Below, piece by piece: positions 1-6,943 of a stretch of DNA of 64,000 nt. The notes under the pieces are model-generated. The model did not search any database. It had not been told where the DNA came from and was given only the letters and a program-made list of their open reading frames with translations. Source of the DNA: Nonomuraea jiangxiensis (GTDB lineage Bacteria; Actinomycetota; Actinomycetes; Streptosporangiales; Streptosporangiaceae); contig NZ_FNDJ01000013.1 of the NCBI RefSeq assembly GCF_900099965.1, positions 62,001 to 126,000 on the forward strand. The letters run 5' to 3'. How positions within the stretch are numbered: the first letter of the stretch is position 1; each line of letters starts with the position of its first letter. The translations under genes and the position numbers were made by a program.

Positions 1-77
1 CCCAGCGCGGTAACGTCCTCCCACAACTCCGCACCCGAAGGCCCCAGACCAGCGGGAACGGTCGCCTTCTTGGTCAT
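1..77 (-). CDS. Phage terminase small subunit, P27-like (N-terminal fragment, cut by window edge)
   Basis: The first 25 codons read MTKKATVPAGLGPSGAELW and continue EDVTALG off the left edge. The short basic start followed by GLGPSGAELW resembles the N-terminus of P27-family phage terminase small subunits, which recognise phage DNA for packaging. A good ribosome site (AAAGGGG, about 6 bases before the ATG at 75-77) supports the start. It lies directly downstream of an HNH nuclease gene, the usual HNH-TerS-TerL order in actinophages. Only 25 residues are visible, so the assignment rests on this short match and the context. Confidence 0.5.
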   Translation of the reverse strand, partial: MTKKATVPAGLGPSGAELWEDVTAL

Positions 78-214
78 CTGACACCCCTTTCACCGGCCTG
101 AAAAACGCGAGATCGGGCACGCACGGCCAGCCATGCATTGCCGGACCGGGCTCGCGGGCAAATTTCGAAAGGGGTCATACCCCACCATTTCGGACATTGT
201 TCTCATGTGCACAA

Positions 215-559
215 TCACTTCTTGATCAGTCCGGGATGCGGCTCGTCTGGTCGCTTCCTGCTGCGTGTGGTGTAGTAGGCGCGGACTCCTGCTGTGATCT
301 GTGCTTGTGTGCGCAGCTTGTGGTGCTCGTGGCACAGCGCGCGGAGGTTCGACAGGTCGTGGTCGGTGGGGTCGTCGATGTGGTCGACCTCAAGCCGCTC
401 GACGCTGCCGCAGAGTTGCCCGTCCGTGAGCCATCGGCATGAGCCGTCGCGCTTGAGTACGAGCTGCACTCTCGCCGGCCAGTCGACAGGCCGGGGGCTG
501 CTGCGCCGTGAGCCGCTCTCTACGCGGTTGCGCGGGTTGCTCTGTACTCTTCGCGCCAC
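215..559 (-). CDS. HNH endonuclease (phage type)
   Basis: This is a protein of about 114 residues with an HNH nuclease core: a CxxxxxxxC-type pair around CRW and LCG, then LEVDHIDDP (the DH of the beta-alpha-metal fold), then LSNLRALCHEHH. HNH proteins of this size next to terminase genes assist DNA packaging in many phages. I chose the GTG at 557-559 because GAGG lies about 8 bases before it. An in-frame GTG at 632-634 would add 25 Arg/Ser-rich residues but has no ribosome site and would run through the hairpin at 587-624. The family call is firm; the start is less certain. Confidence 0.82.
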   Translation of the reverse strand: MARRVQSNPRNRVESGSRRSSPRPVDWPARVQLVLKRDGSCRWLTDGQLCGSVERLEVDHIDDPTDHDLSNLRALCHEHHKLRTQAQITAGVRAYYTTRSRKRPDEPHPGLIKK

Positions 560-586
560 TGTGTCGCCTCTCGCTTGCTGGTGAAT

Positions 587-624
587 GGCGGGCCGACTCC
601 CCAATCTCGGAGAGTCGGCCCGCC
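587..624 (-). terminator. 13-bp perfect stem-loop between prophage genes
   Basis: GGCGGGCCGACTC (587-599) pairs perfectly with GAGTCGGCCCGCC (612-624) across a 12-base loop. It lies between the stop of the 70-residue gene at 705 and the start of the HNH gene. There is no clear U tract, as is common for actinobacterial terminators. It probably ends the early/replication transcript before the packaging genes. Confidence 0.6.
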
Positions 625-704
625 TGGCTGCCACGATGCGGACGTGAAAGGAGGAGCAAAGCCGTCCGCATCTGCCGCCGCTCGGTTGCCCACTTCCGAG
701 CCGC

Positions 705-917
705 TCAGTAGGACCCGATCGTGGACCCGTACGCGCCGTCGAGCTGGTCGCGTAGGAACCTGTTGAACACGTCGGGCACCTCGGGGTCTGCTCTCATGCC
801 TGCGCCTGGTGTGAGGGACTCCACCGGGTAGGGCTCGGCTGGCACGGGTGGTGGGTCAGGCAGCGTGAAGCCCCGGTATTGCCTGGCCTGGTGCCATGCC
901 CGGATGGGGTCGTTCAT
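705..917 (-). CDS. Small phage protein, unknown function (70 aa)
   Basis: The ATG at 915-917 overlaps the TGA of the upstream gene (ATGA), which argues for a translated, coupled gene. The protein starts MNDPIRAWHQARQYRG, has a proline-rich middle and ends in a probable helix (VFNRFLRDQLDGAYG). I recognise no family. The same frame stays open upstream to 1163, but that part overlaps a better gene and is arginine/proline rich, so I treat it as non-coding. Confidence 0.55.
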   Translation of the reverse strand: MNDPIRAWHQARQYRGFTLPDPPPVPAEPYPVESLTPGAGMRADPEVPDVFNRFLRDQLDGAYGSTIGSY

Positions 918-1549
918 GCGGCACCCCCCTGTGTTTCCTCTGCGGCGATGAGGTCTATCTCTTGGTCGGTCAGGAGGCTGAGTTCGGGGGCGCGCGAGCG
1001 GCCACAGATGATCTGGTCTTGCATGCGTGCCTGCGCGGTGTCGGCGTCGAGGAGGTCGCCGAGCTGCTGGGCGACGGGGCGTACCTGGGGGTTCCGGTCG
1101 AGGTAGCTGCGGACGATGCCGCCCCACTTCTGGGCGCCTAGGTCGGTCTTGCACAGGTCCCATGCGCGGGCGAAGATGGCGCGTTCGAGGAGGGTGTCTC
1201 CGAGCCGGCGGGCTGCGGCTGCCAGTTGCTCGGCGTCGGCGACGCTGTTGATGGCGTTGGCCCGTTCGGTGCAGGCGCGGAGTTCTTTCGCGGCCTGGAT
1301 GGGGTCGCCGTCTCCCGGCTGGATGCCGAACATGTGGCGGGAGTACTTGTCGACGGCGGCGGCGTGGCGGCGGCTGCCGTCTTGCCAGAGGGCGGAGATC
1401 GCGGCTCTCTCTTGCGCGTCGAGGACGGCCAGCTTGCGGCGGATGCCTTCGGTGCTGTTGCGCTTGTCCTCGCGGATGCGTTTGGCCTTGCCCGCGTTGG
1501 TCTGCTTGAGTTTCAGGATCGCTTCGCGGGTCTGCTTGTCGAGCGGCAC
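914..1549 (-). CDS. Phage hypothetical protein, helical, lysine/arginine-rich N-terminus (211 aa)
   Basis: The 211-residue product begins MPLDKQTREAILKLKQTNAGKAKRIREDKR and reads as a mostly alpha-helical, charged soluble protein. No signal peptide, membrane segment or catalytic motif is visible. It sits in the minus-strand prophage operon, 1 base after the HTH gene upstream, and overlaps the next small gene by 4 bases. I do not recognise the family. Its codon pattern and compact packing support a real gene. Confidence 0.65.
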   Translation of the reverse strand: MPLDKQTREAILKLKQTNAGKAKRIREDKRNSTEGIRRKLAVLDAQERAAISALWQDGSRRHAAAVDKYSRHMFGIQPGDGDPIQAAKELRACTERANAINSVADAEQLAAAARRLGDTLLERAIFARAWDLCKTDLGAQKWGGIVRSYLDRNPQVRPVAQQLGDLLDADTAQARMQDQIICGRSRAPELSLLTDQEIDLIAAEETQGGAA

Positions 1550-1550
1550 G

Positions 1551-1988
1551 TTACGGTCCTCCGTGTTGCGCTGGTGGACGGGTGCGGTACATCTCGGCGT
1601 CTCCGCGGGAGATGGTCCACCGGCCGTTGCTTCTGGTGGCGTCGAGCTGGCCGCGGTTGATCGCTTTGCGGATGCCGGACGGGGTGATCCCGATCAGGTC
1701 CGCGGCCTGCTGCGTGGTGAGTTCCAACGGTGGCGGTTGTCCCGTGTTGTCCGCTATGGCGGTCCCGTGGGCGGGACTGGCGCCGTGGCGGTTGCGCCAG
1801 TCGGCGGCGAGTACGCCCATGTTGACGAGCGTCTGTGTGATCTCGTCGTCGACCAGGGCGGCGTACCGGGCGCGGAGGTGGCGCAGGTCGGCGTACCGGT
1901 CGAGCCAGGCGCAGGCGCGGGCGGAGATGACGACGGCCGGCCCGTCGAGCCCGACGACTGCGGAGGTACGGCGTGGAGCGTCGGTCAT
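1551..1988 (-). CDS. HTH (excisionase/MerR-like) DNA-binding protein of the prophage
   Basis: The C-terminal ~50 residues read LTTQQAADLIGITPSGIRKA followed by a Gly/Arg wing and RGDAEMYRTR. This is the winged helix-turn-helix form shared by excisionases and phage control proteins (TxxQAAxLLGIxxxxVRxxIxxGxLxA). The N-terminal ~90 residues are helical and unassigned. I start it at ATG 1986-1988 (MTDAPRRTSAVV) because this overlaps the TGA of the upstream gene (ATGA); the longer open frame is Arg/Pro rich and unlikely. It may be a replication-module or late-gene regulator; the target is unknown. Confidence 0.65.
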   Translation of the reverse strand: MTDAPRRTSAVVGLDGPAVVISARACAWLDRYADLRHLRARYAALVDDEITQTLVNMGVLAADWRNRHGASPAHGTAIADNTGQPPPLELTTQQAADLIGITPSGIRKAINRGQLDATRSNGRWTISRGDAEMYRTRPPAQHGGP

Positions 1989-2230
1989 GCCGCCGCAGGC
2001 CCGTCGTCGTCGGGGAGGTCGCTGTCGCAGTAGTAGCCGGTCCGCTGGAAGTTGCGGCCACGGGTGCGGATCCGCCACACGGCGATCTGTTGGCAGGCGC
2101 GCTGCCCGTCGATGGTCCTGGCGAGGATGCTGCCGCACCGGTGTACGCCCGGGTAACCGTGGTCGTACGGGGCGAGTGGCCAGCCGTCCGGGTTATGGTC
2201 GGTCGTCGTGGTGATCCTCTTGCGCCTCAC
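1985..2230 (-). CDS. Small cysteine-containing phage protein (81 aa)
   Basis: The 81-residue protein starts MRRKRITTTTDHNPDGWPL and has cysteines in VHRCGSIL, RACQQIAVWR and GYYCDSDLP, spaced in a way that suggests a small metal-binding or disulfide-linked fold. It is the first gene after the repeat-rich gap 2231-2417 and is coupled by ATGA to the HTH gene. No family is recognised. Confidence 0.55.
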   Translation of the reverse strand: MRRKRITTTTDHNPDGWPLAPYDHGYPGVHRCGSILARTIDGQRACQQIAVWRIRTRGRNFQRTGYYCDSDLPDDDGPAAA

Positions 2231-2319
2231 GAGTTCTCCTGGTTCTGCGAGGAAAGGTAAGTAAGCGATATAAGCCGTGTGACGTGCGGAAACGTTGTCG
2301 CATGGGTCGCGAAGTAAGT

Positions 2320-2407
2320 GCGAGCAAAGGTGTCCGGCCTGGCTTTCCTCGCACTTTGCTCGCGAGGGTCGAACGTGCGTCTGTGCAGGTCAGGCACCTT
2401 TGCTCGC
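2320..2407. repeat. Cluster of GCGAGCAAAG motifs with a 13-bp inverted repeat
   Basis: GCGAGCAAAGGTG at 2320-2332 is the exact reverse complement of CACCTTTGCTCGC at 2395-2407. A further copy of CTTTGCTCGC lies at 2354-2363, and a partial copy follows at about 2411-2426. The cluster fills the only sizeable gap in the minus-strand prophage operon, between the end of the ATPase gene and the next gene. It could be a regulator-binding array, a replication site or part of a long terminator stem. The repeat is plain in the sequence; the role is inference. Confidence 0.6.
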
Positions 2408-2417
2408 CTTCTTTGCT

Positions 2418-3887
2418 TTACTCGCCAGGCTCGACGAACTTCAGGACCTTGCCAGGGCGCCCCCGGGTCGGGACTTCCGCCTCGGTGAAGCCGGGGAACT
2501 CCAGAAGGTCGTTGATCAGGTCGGCTCGCTGAAGCCTGTTGTGGTGGCTGAACAGCTTCGTGACGTCCGTCTTCTTCAGGCCGGCCGCACCTGCGTTCCG
2601 GACGGCTGCCATGAGCTTGTCCAGGTCCGGGTTCCCAGTTGCGGTCCCGAGCACGTAGGCCGCGCTGGCATGGGAGTAGTTGACCAGCGCGTATCCGGCG
2701 CTGAGGTGCTGCTCATCGACCACAGAGCAGCCATCCATGAGGGCGTACACCATGGCCAGGCGGCGACAGTAGGCGGCGGCCCGCGCGGTGAACTCCGCGA
2801 GCGTGCCGTCCTCGCCATCGCTGCTGAGGTCGGGGTAGTACTCGTCAGCCCATAGCTTCTCGGCGGCGGCCGTCATGCCGACCGCTCTGGACGTACGGGC
2901 CTTGTCGATGCGCTCCCGGAACGTCTTCGCGTGCGCCGCGACCACATCCGAGCGGGCACCGGTCGGCAGCGCCAGCAGCACATTGCGGTGCGAGTAGATC
3001 GGCAGGAAGCGGTTGTAGGTGCCGCCTGCCATCTCCCTGTCGCTGAGCCTGAGACGAAACTCCCGCGGCGGGATGTGGGCCACGATCCCGACGTGGGCGC
3101 CGCTCGCCACGAGCTTCTTCTTGGTCATTACGCCGAGGTTCTCGCCATCCCATGCCAGCCTCAGCACGGCGGGCAGGCTGTTGCCCTCCCGCGCGCACCT
3201 GGCCATGGTCGAGGCGAACTCCAACTCCATGACGAGCCTGCGCTTGTCCCGGTCTGGGTCATCGGGGTCGTCTTTGACGTCCTCGATCAGTCCTTCGCCG
3301 CTGGACAGGCCAGACGTCAGGAGCGGCGCCTGTGCGAACTCGGAGTCGGCGCCAGCGATGATCCGCATGGCCGTGCCCTTGGAGGCGCCCTTGCGACCGG
3401 AGTTCGTCTTGCCCACGATCATCGACCAGACGAGTGCAGGGTGTCTGTCGTCGCCGATCTGCACGTACGGGTTGCGGCCCATCATCACGCCGGCGGCGGT
3501 CATGAGCGTCGCGAGCACCGACACGGGGTCTGCCTCCGTCGTCGGGTCGAGGTCCCGAACCACCTCGCCGAGGAAGCCGCAGAAGACTGCAGGGTCGGGA
3601 GTCGGCCCGGGGCGCTCTGGCCGATCGCCCTCGTACATCGGGTCAACCCGCTTGGCCGCGGCCTGCGCCTCTTCGTCGTCGTAGCCGAGATCCACGAGTT
3701 GCGCCTTCTCCGGCTGACCGCCGAGCGCAGCGTCTAACGCGGCACCGAAGGACGAAGCGGCAGGCTTGGACCCACTGCAGAAGGTGTGCCCGGTCGAGGA
3801 GCAGTTGGGACAGCGAGTTGTCATCGCCTCCAAGCGCTCCAAGAGCTCATCGTCGGGCAGCTCGGAGAGCTTGCGGTCGTCGGTCAC
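2418..3887 (-). CDS. DUF3987-like phage replication ATPase/helicase
   Basis: The 489-residue protein has a short N-terminal zinc-type segment (CPNCSSTGHTFCSG), then a P-loop region with WSMIVGKTNSGRKGASKGTA at about residue 150. Downstream there is an ATPase-like core (RLVMELEFASTMARC, IVAHIPPREFRLRLSD) and a C-terminal winged-helix-like end (LKKTDVTKLFSHH). This matches DUF3987/YfjI-type proteins of phages and integrative elements, which accompany or replace primase-helicases. I choose GTG 3885-3887 (VTDDRKLSELPDDELLERL), which overlaps the upstream stop as GTGA. No primase catalytic domain is visible here. Confidence 0.7.
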   Translation of the reverse strand: MTDDRKLSELPDDELLERLEAMTTRCPNCSSTGHTFCSGSKPAASSFGAALDAALGGQPEKAQLVDLGYDDEEAQAAAKRVDPMYEGDRPERPGPTPDPAVFCGFLGEVVRDLDPTTEADPVSVLATLMTAAGVMMGRNPYVQIGDDRHPALVWSMIVGKTNSGRKGASKGTAMRIIAGADSEFAQAPLLTSGLSSGEGLIEDVKDDPDDPDRDKRRLVMELEFASTMARCAREGNSLPAVLRLAWDGENLGVMTKKKLVASGAHVGIVAHIPPREFRLRLSDREMAGGTYNRFLPIYSHRNVLLALPTGARSDVVAAHAKTFRERIDKARTSRAVGMTAAAEKLWADEYYPDLSSDGEDGTLAEFTARAAAYCRRLAMVYALMDGCSVVDEQHLSAGYALVNYSHASAAYVLGTATGNPDLDKLMAAVRNAGAAGLKKTDVTKLFSHHNRLQRADLINDLLEFPGFTEAEVPTRGRPGKVLKFVEPGE

Positions 3888-4087
3888 GCCTGGCCCTTCC
3901 CGATGGCGCGCACCTTCTCGGCGAGCGCCTTCCATGCCTGCTCAATCTCGTGTTCGGCCATGCCGCGCCCGACGTCGATCCCGTGCTCGAATCCGAGACG
4001 GAACCCCTCCTCAAACGACTGGTCTTCGCGGCGCCGCTGGCCCTCGTAATCGCCGAGCAGCTCGAGCATCTTGTCCACGTCGCTCAC
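3884..4087 (-). CDS. Small acidic helical phage protein (67 aa)
   Basis: With GTG at 4085-4087 overlapping the preceding TGA, the product starts VSDVDKMLELLGDYEGQRRR and ends EQAWKALAEKVRAIGKGQA. It is short, charged and probably entirely helical. The longer upstream open frame is Arg/Pro-rich and overlaps two better genes, so I reject it. It is coupled on both sides by 4-bp overlaps inside the early operon. Function is unknown. Confidence 0.55.
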   Translation of the reverse strand: MSDVDKMLELLGDYEGQRRREDQSFEEGFRLGFEHGIDVGRGMAEHEIEQAWKALAEKVRAIGKGQA

Positions 4088-4434
4088 TTGGCCGCCTTCT
4101 TCCTGCGGCGGCGCACGTACGGGACGAGCGTGTACGCAGTGCCGCACCGGCCGCGCCGGTCGAGCATGGCTCCTGCGGGCCAGGTGGCGTTGTGCCGGTG
4201 CCACCAGTCGCAGGCGGGGCACTCCTCGACGATGAGGACGGCCTGCTTCTGTCCGGGCTGGGGCGGGAACGCCAGGGCGGGAACGATCGGCAGAGATGTC
4301 TGTCCCGTGACGTGACGCGGCTGGCGCTGGCGCGGTACTCTGACGAGGTCTTGGGCGGCCTGCTGGTCGTATCCGACCCCGGTAGGAGTGGCGACTCCTC
4401 CGGGGTCGTTCTGCGTCTCGGGGGGCTCTTTCAT
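4084..4434 (-). CDS. Small phage protein with Cys/Trp/His motif (116 aa)
   Basis: The product starts MKEPPETQNDPGGVATPTG at ATG 4432-4434, overlapping the stop of the HTH gene as TGATG. Its second half contains LIVEECPACDWWHRHNATW, GRCGTAY and a basic tail (RRRRKKAAK). The CPxCxWWHxH pattern plus a later cysteine suggests a small zinc site. No family is recognised. The gene is part of the tightly coupled early operon running left from the control region. Confidence 0.55.
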   Translation of the reverse strand: MKEPPETQNDPGGVATPTGVGYDQQAAQDLVRVPRQRQPRHVTGQTSLPIVPALAFPPQPGQKQAVLIVEECPACDWWHRHNATWPAGAMLDRRGRCGTAYTLVPYVRRRRKKAAK

Positions 4435-4643
4435 CAGGCAGCGCTCCCGCCCCGCGCCGCCTCGCGCCGCCGCTCGACGTACTCCTCGATGTCGCGCGTA
4501 GCGATGAAGCGCCTGCGCCCGATCGTGATGCTGGGCAGTTCTCCCGACGCGACCAGGCCATGCATCGTCGTCCGCCCAAGTCCCCCGAGCAGGCGCCCAG
4601 CGTCCGGCCACCAGGGGATCAGCTTCCGGTCTTCGTCCGACAT
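4434..4643 (-). CDS. HTH DNA-binding protein (excisionase-like), first gene of the leftward prophage operon
   Basis: The 69-residue protein (MSDEDRKLIPWWPDAGRLLG) carries a single winged HTH: GLGRTTMHGLVASGELPSI, then TIGRRRFIATRDIEEYVERR. This is the standard excisionase/MerR-like HTH_17 fold of about 60 residues. It is divergent from the integrase pair and is the first gene after the control region, the position expected for an excisionase or lysogeny switch protein. Confidence 0.75.
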   Translation of the reverse strand: MSDEDRKLIPWWPDAGRLLGGLGRTTMHGLVASGELPSITIGRRRFIATRDIEEYVERRREAARGGSAA

Positions 4644-4667
4644 GTCGCACCCTTCAGCAACGATGAC

Positions 4668-4679
4668 ACGCTTAAGCGT
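4668..4679. promoter_or_regulatory. 12-bp perfect palindrome in the divergent prophage control region
   Basis: ACGCTTAAGCGT is its own reverse complement and lies 25 bases upstream of the leftward HTH gene, in the 162-bp gap between it and the rightward regulator/integrase pair. A neighbouring half copy (GCGTTAAG) follows. The placement fits an operator controlling both directions. The binding protein is not known; the two encoded HTH proteins are candidates. Confidence 0.5.
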
Positions 4680-4805
4680 TAAGTCCGTCTAGCTTGATGA
4701 CATGGGTAGCACGTCCGCCACGTGTCGCGCAAGTTCGTCAGAGTTGACGTAGAGGTTCGACGTACTCATTGAGCAACAGGGGAACGTCCCTGTACCTTGG
4801 CGGAC

Positions 4806-5315
4806 GTGAGCAATCCTGAGAGGACGTCGGCAGACCCTTGGCGCCTGCCTGAGTACGAGACGAGCGAAGACGAGCTGTGGAGCCGACTCGGCGAGGAATG
4901 GCAGGTGGTCAACGGCGTCCATCCCGATGTGCAGGTCTACGTCAGGTGGCAAGTCCGGGACGGAAGCTATCGACTCTCTGGCCTCTGCGTCATTGGAGAG
5001 GACGTCACCACGGACGTGATGCGGTCGATCCCTGTGGGGCGACTTGCGAACCTTCCCGGGCTCATCGCTACCGGAATGCCCCGTGAGCAGTTTCTCCGCG
5101 AACTAGCACCTCTCGCCAGGCGCAAGGAAGAGGATCCGGACGAGTTCTCCCAGCGCGTGGCCTGGTACTACCGCGCGTTCTCTGCGTTGAGCCCTAGGCC
5201 GGCGAAGGACATTGCTGACCATTCGCACGTGCCTGTCGCGACTGTTCGAGGCTGGATCAGAGAGGCACGTCTCCGCGGCAAGCTCCCGCCCGGAAAGAAA
5301 GGCAAGGCCGGATGA
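4806..5315 (+). CDS. Integrase-coupled regulator with C-terminal HTH (169 aa)
   Basis: The last ~45 residues read PAKDIADHSHVPVATVRGWI then REARLRGKLPPGKKGKAG, a homeodomain-like HTH often seen in proteins encoded immediately before integrases of actinobacterial islands. The N-terminal ~110 residues form an unassigned domain (RLPEYETSEDELWSRLGEEW). TGA 5313-5315 overlaps the integrase ATG (ATGA), so the two proteins are made together. I prefer GTG at 4806 (VSNPERTS); a TTG at 4797 is also possible. It is likely to control integrase expression or attachment-site use; that is inference. Confidence 0.65.
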   Translation: MSNPERTSADPWRLPEYETSEDELWSRLGEEWQVVNGVHPDVQVYVRWQVRDGSYRLSGLCVIGEDVTTDVMRSIPVGRLANLPGLIATGMPREQFLRELAPLARRKEEDPDEFSQRVAWYYRAFSALSPRPAKDIADHSHVPVATVRGWIREARLRGKLPPGKKGKAG

Positions 5316-6643
5316 GCGGACGCAAGCCGAACGGCCGATCTTCCATCTACCTCAGCGAAAGCGACGGCCTGTGGCATGGCTGGGTCACGATGGGCATCAA
5401 GGACAACGGCTCTCCTGACCGCCGCCACCGCACGGGGAAGACCGAAACCGAGGTCACGCGGAAGGTTCGCGAGCTGGAAGCGAAGCGGGACGCCGGCAAG
5501 ACGGACAAGCCCGGCCGCGCGCCCACTGTCGAGCAGTGGATGACCACATACCTCAACGACATCGCCGGCCGAGACCTTGCCCCGACTACGCTTGAGTCCT
5601 ACTGGAGCGACACGCGCAACTGGATCATCAAGCACCTGGGAAAGCACCGGCTCGACCGGTTGCAGCCCGAACACCTCGACAAGCTGTACACACGCATGTT
5701 GACCGAGGGGAAGAAACCGAGCCATGCACTGAAGGTGCACCGCATCCTGTCTCGTGCCCTCGAGATCGCTGTACGGCGAGACAAGATCGGCCGGAACGTC
5801 GCCAAGCTGGTTGATCCTCCTGGGGCCGGCGACGAGGAGATTGAGCCCCTGACGCAGAGCGAGGCTCGGCGCATCCTGGCTGTAGCGGAAGGGCGCCGGA
5901 ACGGTGCGCGCTGGTCTGTCGGGCTCGCGCTTGGATTACGCCAGGGCGAATCTCTGGGCCTGCGCTGGAAGTACGTTGACCTTGATGGCGGGTCGGTTCG
6001 GGTCTGGTGGCAGATCTCGCGCCTGACCTGGCGGCACGGGTGCGCCGACGTCAAGGGGTGCACCGAAGGGAAGCACCGCCGCGCATGCTTGAAGAACTGC
6101 CCCAAGGCCAAGCGCAAGGCCGGACGTCGTCACATCTGCGTTCCGGCCGCCGCGGAGCGCCTGTGCCCGAAGGATTGCGCGCGGCACGCAAGCACCTGCC
6201 CGCAGCGCACCGGGGGCGGCCTGGTGTTCCGTCCACCCAAGGGCAAGTCCAAGCGAACCGTGCCGCTCCCGCCCGAGCTAATCCCGATCTTGAAGACGCA
6301 CCGGACCAAGCAGAAGGCAGAACGCATGGCGGCGGCGAACGTGTGGGAGGACCACGACCTTGTGTTCTGCCAGCCGAACGGCCGGCCTATCGACCCGCGC
6401 GACGATTGGGACGACTGGAAGGAGCTGCTCGGCGAGGCTGGCGTCCGGGACGCGCGTGTGCATGACGGCAGGCACACGGCGGGCACGCTGCTCATTGAGC
6501 AGGGCGTCCATGTCCGGACGGTTCAGGAGATCCTCGGACACTCCGACATCCGGTTGACGCAGCGATACACCCACGTGGCTACGCCCATGGCGGCAGATGG
6601 CATGCAGCGCATGGGACGTGCCCTGTGGGGGTCTCAACCATGA
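5312..6643 (+). CDS. int: Tyrosine site-specific recombinase (integrase) with a cysteine-rich insert
   Basis: The 443-residue protein has an arm-binding N-terminus (to ~65), a core-binding SAM-like domain (~70-165) and a catalytic domain. Catalytic residues are visible: Arg210 in GLRQGESLGLRWK, His384 and Arg387 in HDGRH, His410 in EILGHSD and nucleophile Tyr419 in LTQRYTHV. Residues 244-296 form an insert with eight cysteines (244, 250, 259, 263, 276, 285, 289, 296) that probably binds zinc. It integrates the element at the tRNA-Thr 3' end 88 bases downstream. Length, apart from the insert, is normal for the family. It is coupled to the upstream regulator by ATGA. Confidence 0.93.
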   Translation: MSGRKPNGRSSIYLSESDGLWHGWVTMGIKDNGSPDRRHRTGKTETEVTRKVRELEAKRDAGKTDKPGRAPTVEQWMTTYLNDIAGRDLAPTTLESYWSDTRNWIIKHLGKHRLDRLQPEHLDKLYTRMLTEGKKPSHALKVHRILSRALEIAVRRDKIGRNVAKLVDPPGAGDEEIEPLTQSEARRILAVAEGRRNGARWSVGLALGLRQGESLGLRWKYVDLDGGSVRVWWQISRLTWRHGCADVKGCTEGKHRRACLKNCPKAKRKAGRRHICVPAAAERLCPKDCARHASTCPQRTGGGLVFRPPKGKSKRTVPLPPELIPILKTHRTKQKAERMAAANVWEDHDLVFCQPNGRPIDPRDDWDDWKELLGEAGVRDARVHDGRHTAGTLLIEQGVHVRTVQEILGHSDIRLTQRYTHVATPMAADGMQRMGRALWGSQP

Positions 6644-6685
6644 TCGAAGCCGCGTACTGCAACGAGAACTGCAACCGACACGACT

Positions 6686-6718
6686 CAGGGCGCCCACCCA
6701 ATCAAGGTGAACGCCCTG
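6686..6718 (+). terminator. Hairpin downstream of the integrase
   Basis: CAGGGCG (6686-6692) and CGCCCTG (6712-6718) form a 7-bp stem between the integrase stop and the tRNA gene. It probably ends the integrase transcript before the oppositely directed tRNA. The stem is modest, so this is tentative. Confidence 0.4.
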
Positions 6719-6730
6719 GTAGATCCGAGA

Positions 6731-6803
6731 GCCGCCTTGGGGATTCGAACCCCAGACCCCTTCATTACGAGTGAAGTGCTCTGGCCGACTGAGCTAAGGC
6801 GGC
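6731..6803 (-). tRNA. tRNA-Thr (anticodon CGT)
   Basis: The reverse complement folds as a complete 73-base cloverleaf. The acceptor stem is GCCGCCT/AGGCGGC, the anticodon stem CTTCA/TGAAG with loop CTCGTAA (anticodon CGT), and the T arm contains GGTTCGAATCC. The CCA end is not encoded. Its 3' end faces the integrase and is the probable attachment site of the element that fills 1-6730; the matching att copy at the far end lies outside the window. Confidence 0.96.
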
Positions 6804-6943
6804 GTGCTGTTCAGCTTGCAAGAGTCTACAGGAGCCCAAGGGGTTCTCGCTCCCGCTGATCACCCGACACCCGGACAGATCGTCCCGCCCGACAGCGCCA
6901 CTCCCGTCCCAAGATCCAGGTCCACCAGGTCACCTGGACGACC

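Noticed and set aside
3884..4579. 231-codon version of the small prophage protein
   Set aside because: The extra N-terminal part is Arg/Pro/Ser nonsense overlapping two genes with better starts; the GTGA-coupled 67-residue form is preferred.
4689..4952. 87-codon minus-strand frame over the prophage control region
   Set aside because: It overlaps the promoter region and the better plus-strand gene and shows no motif.
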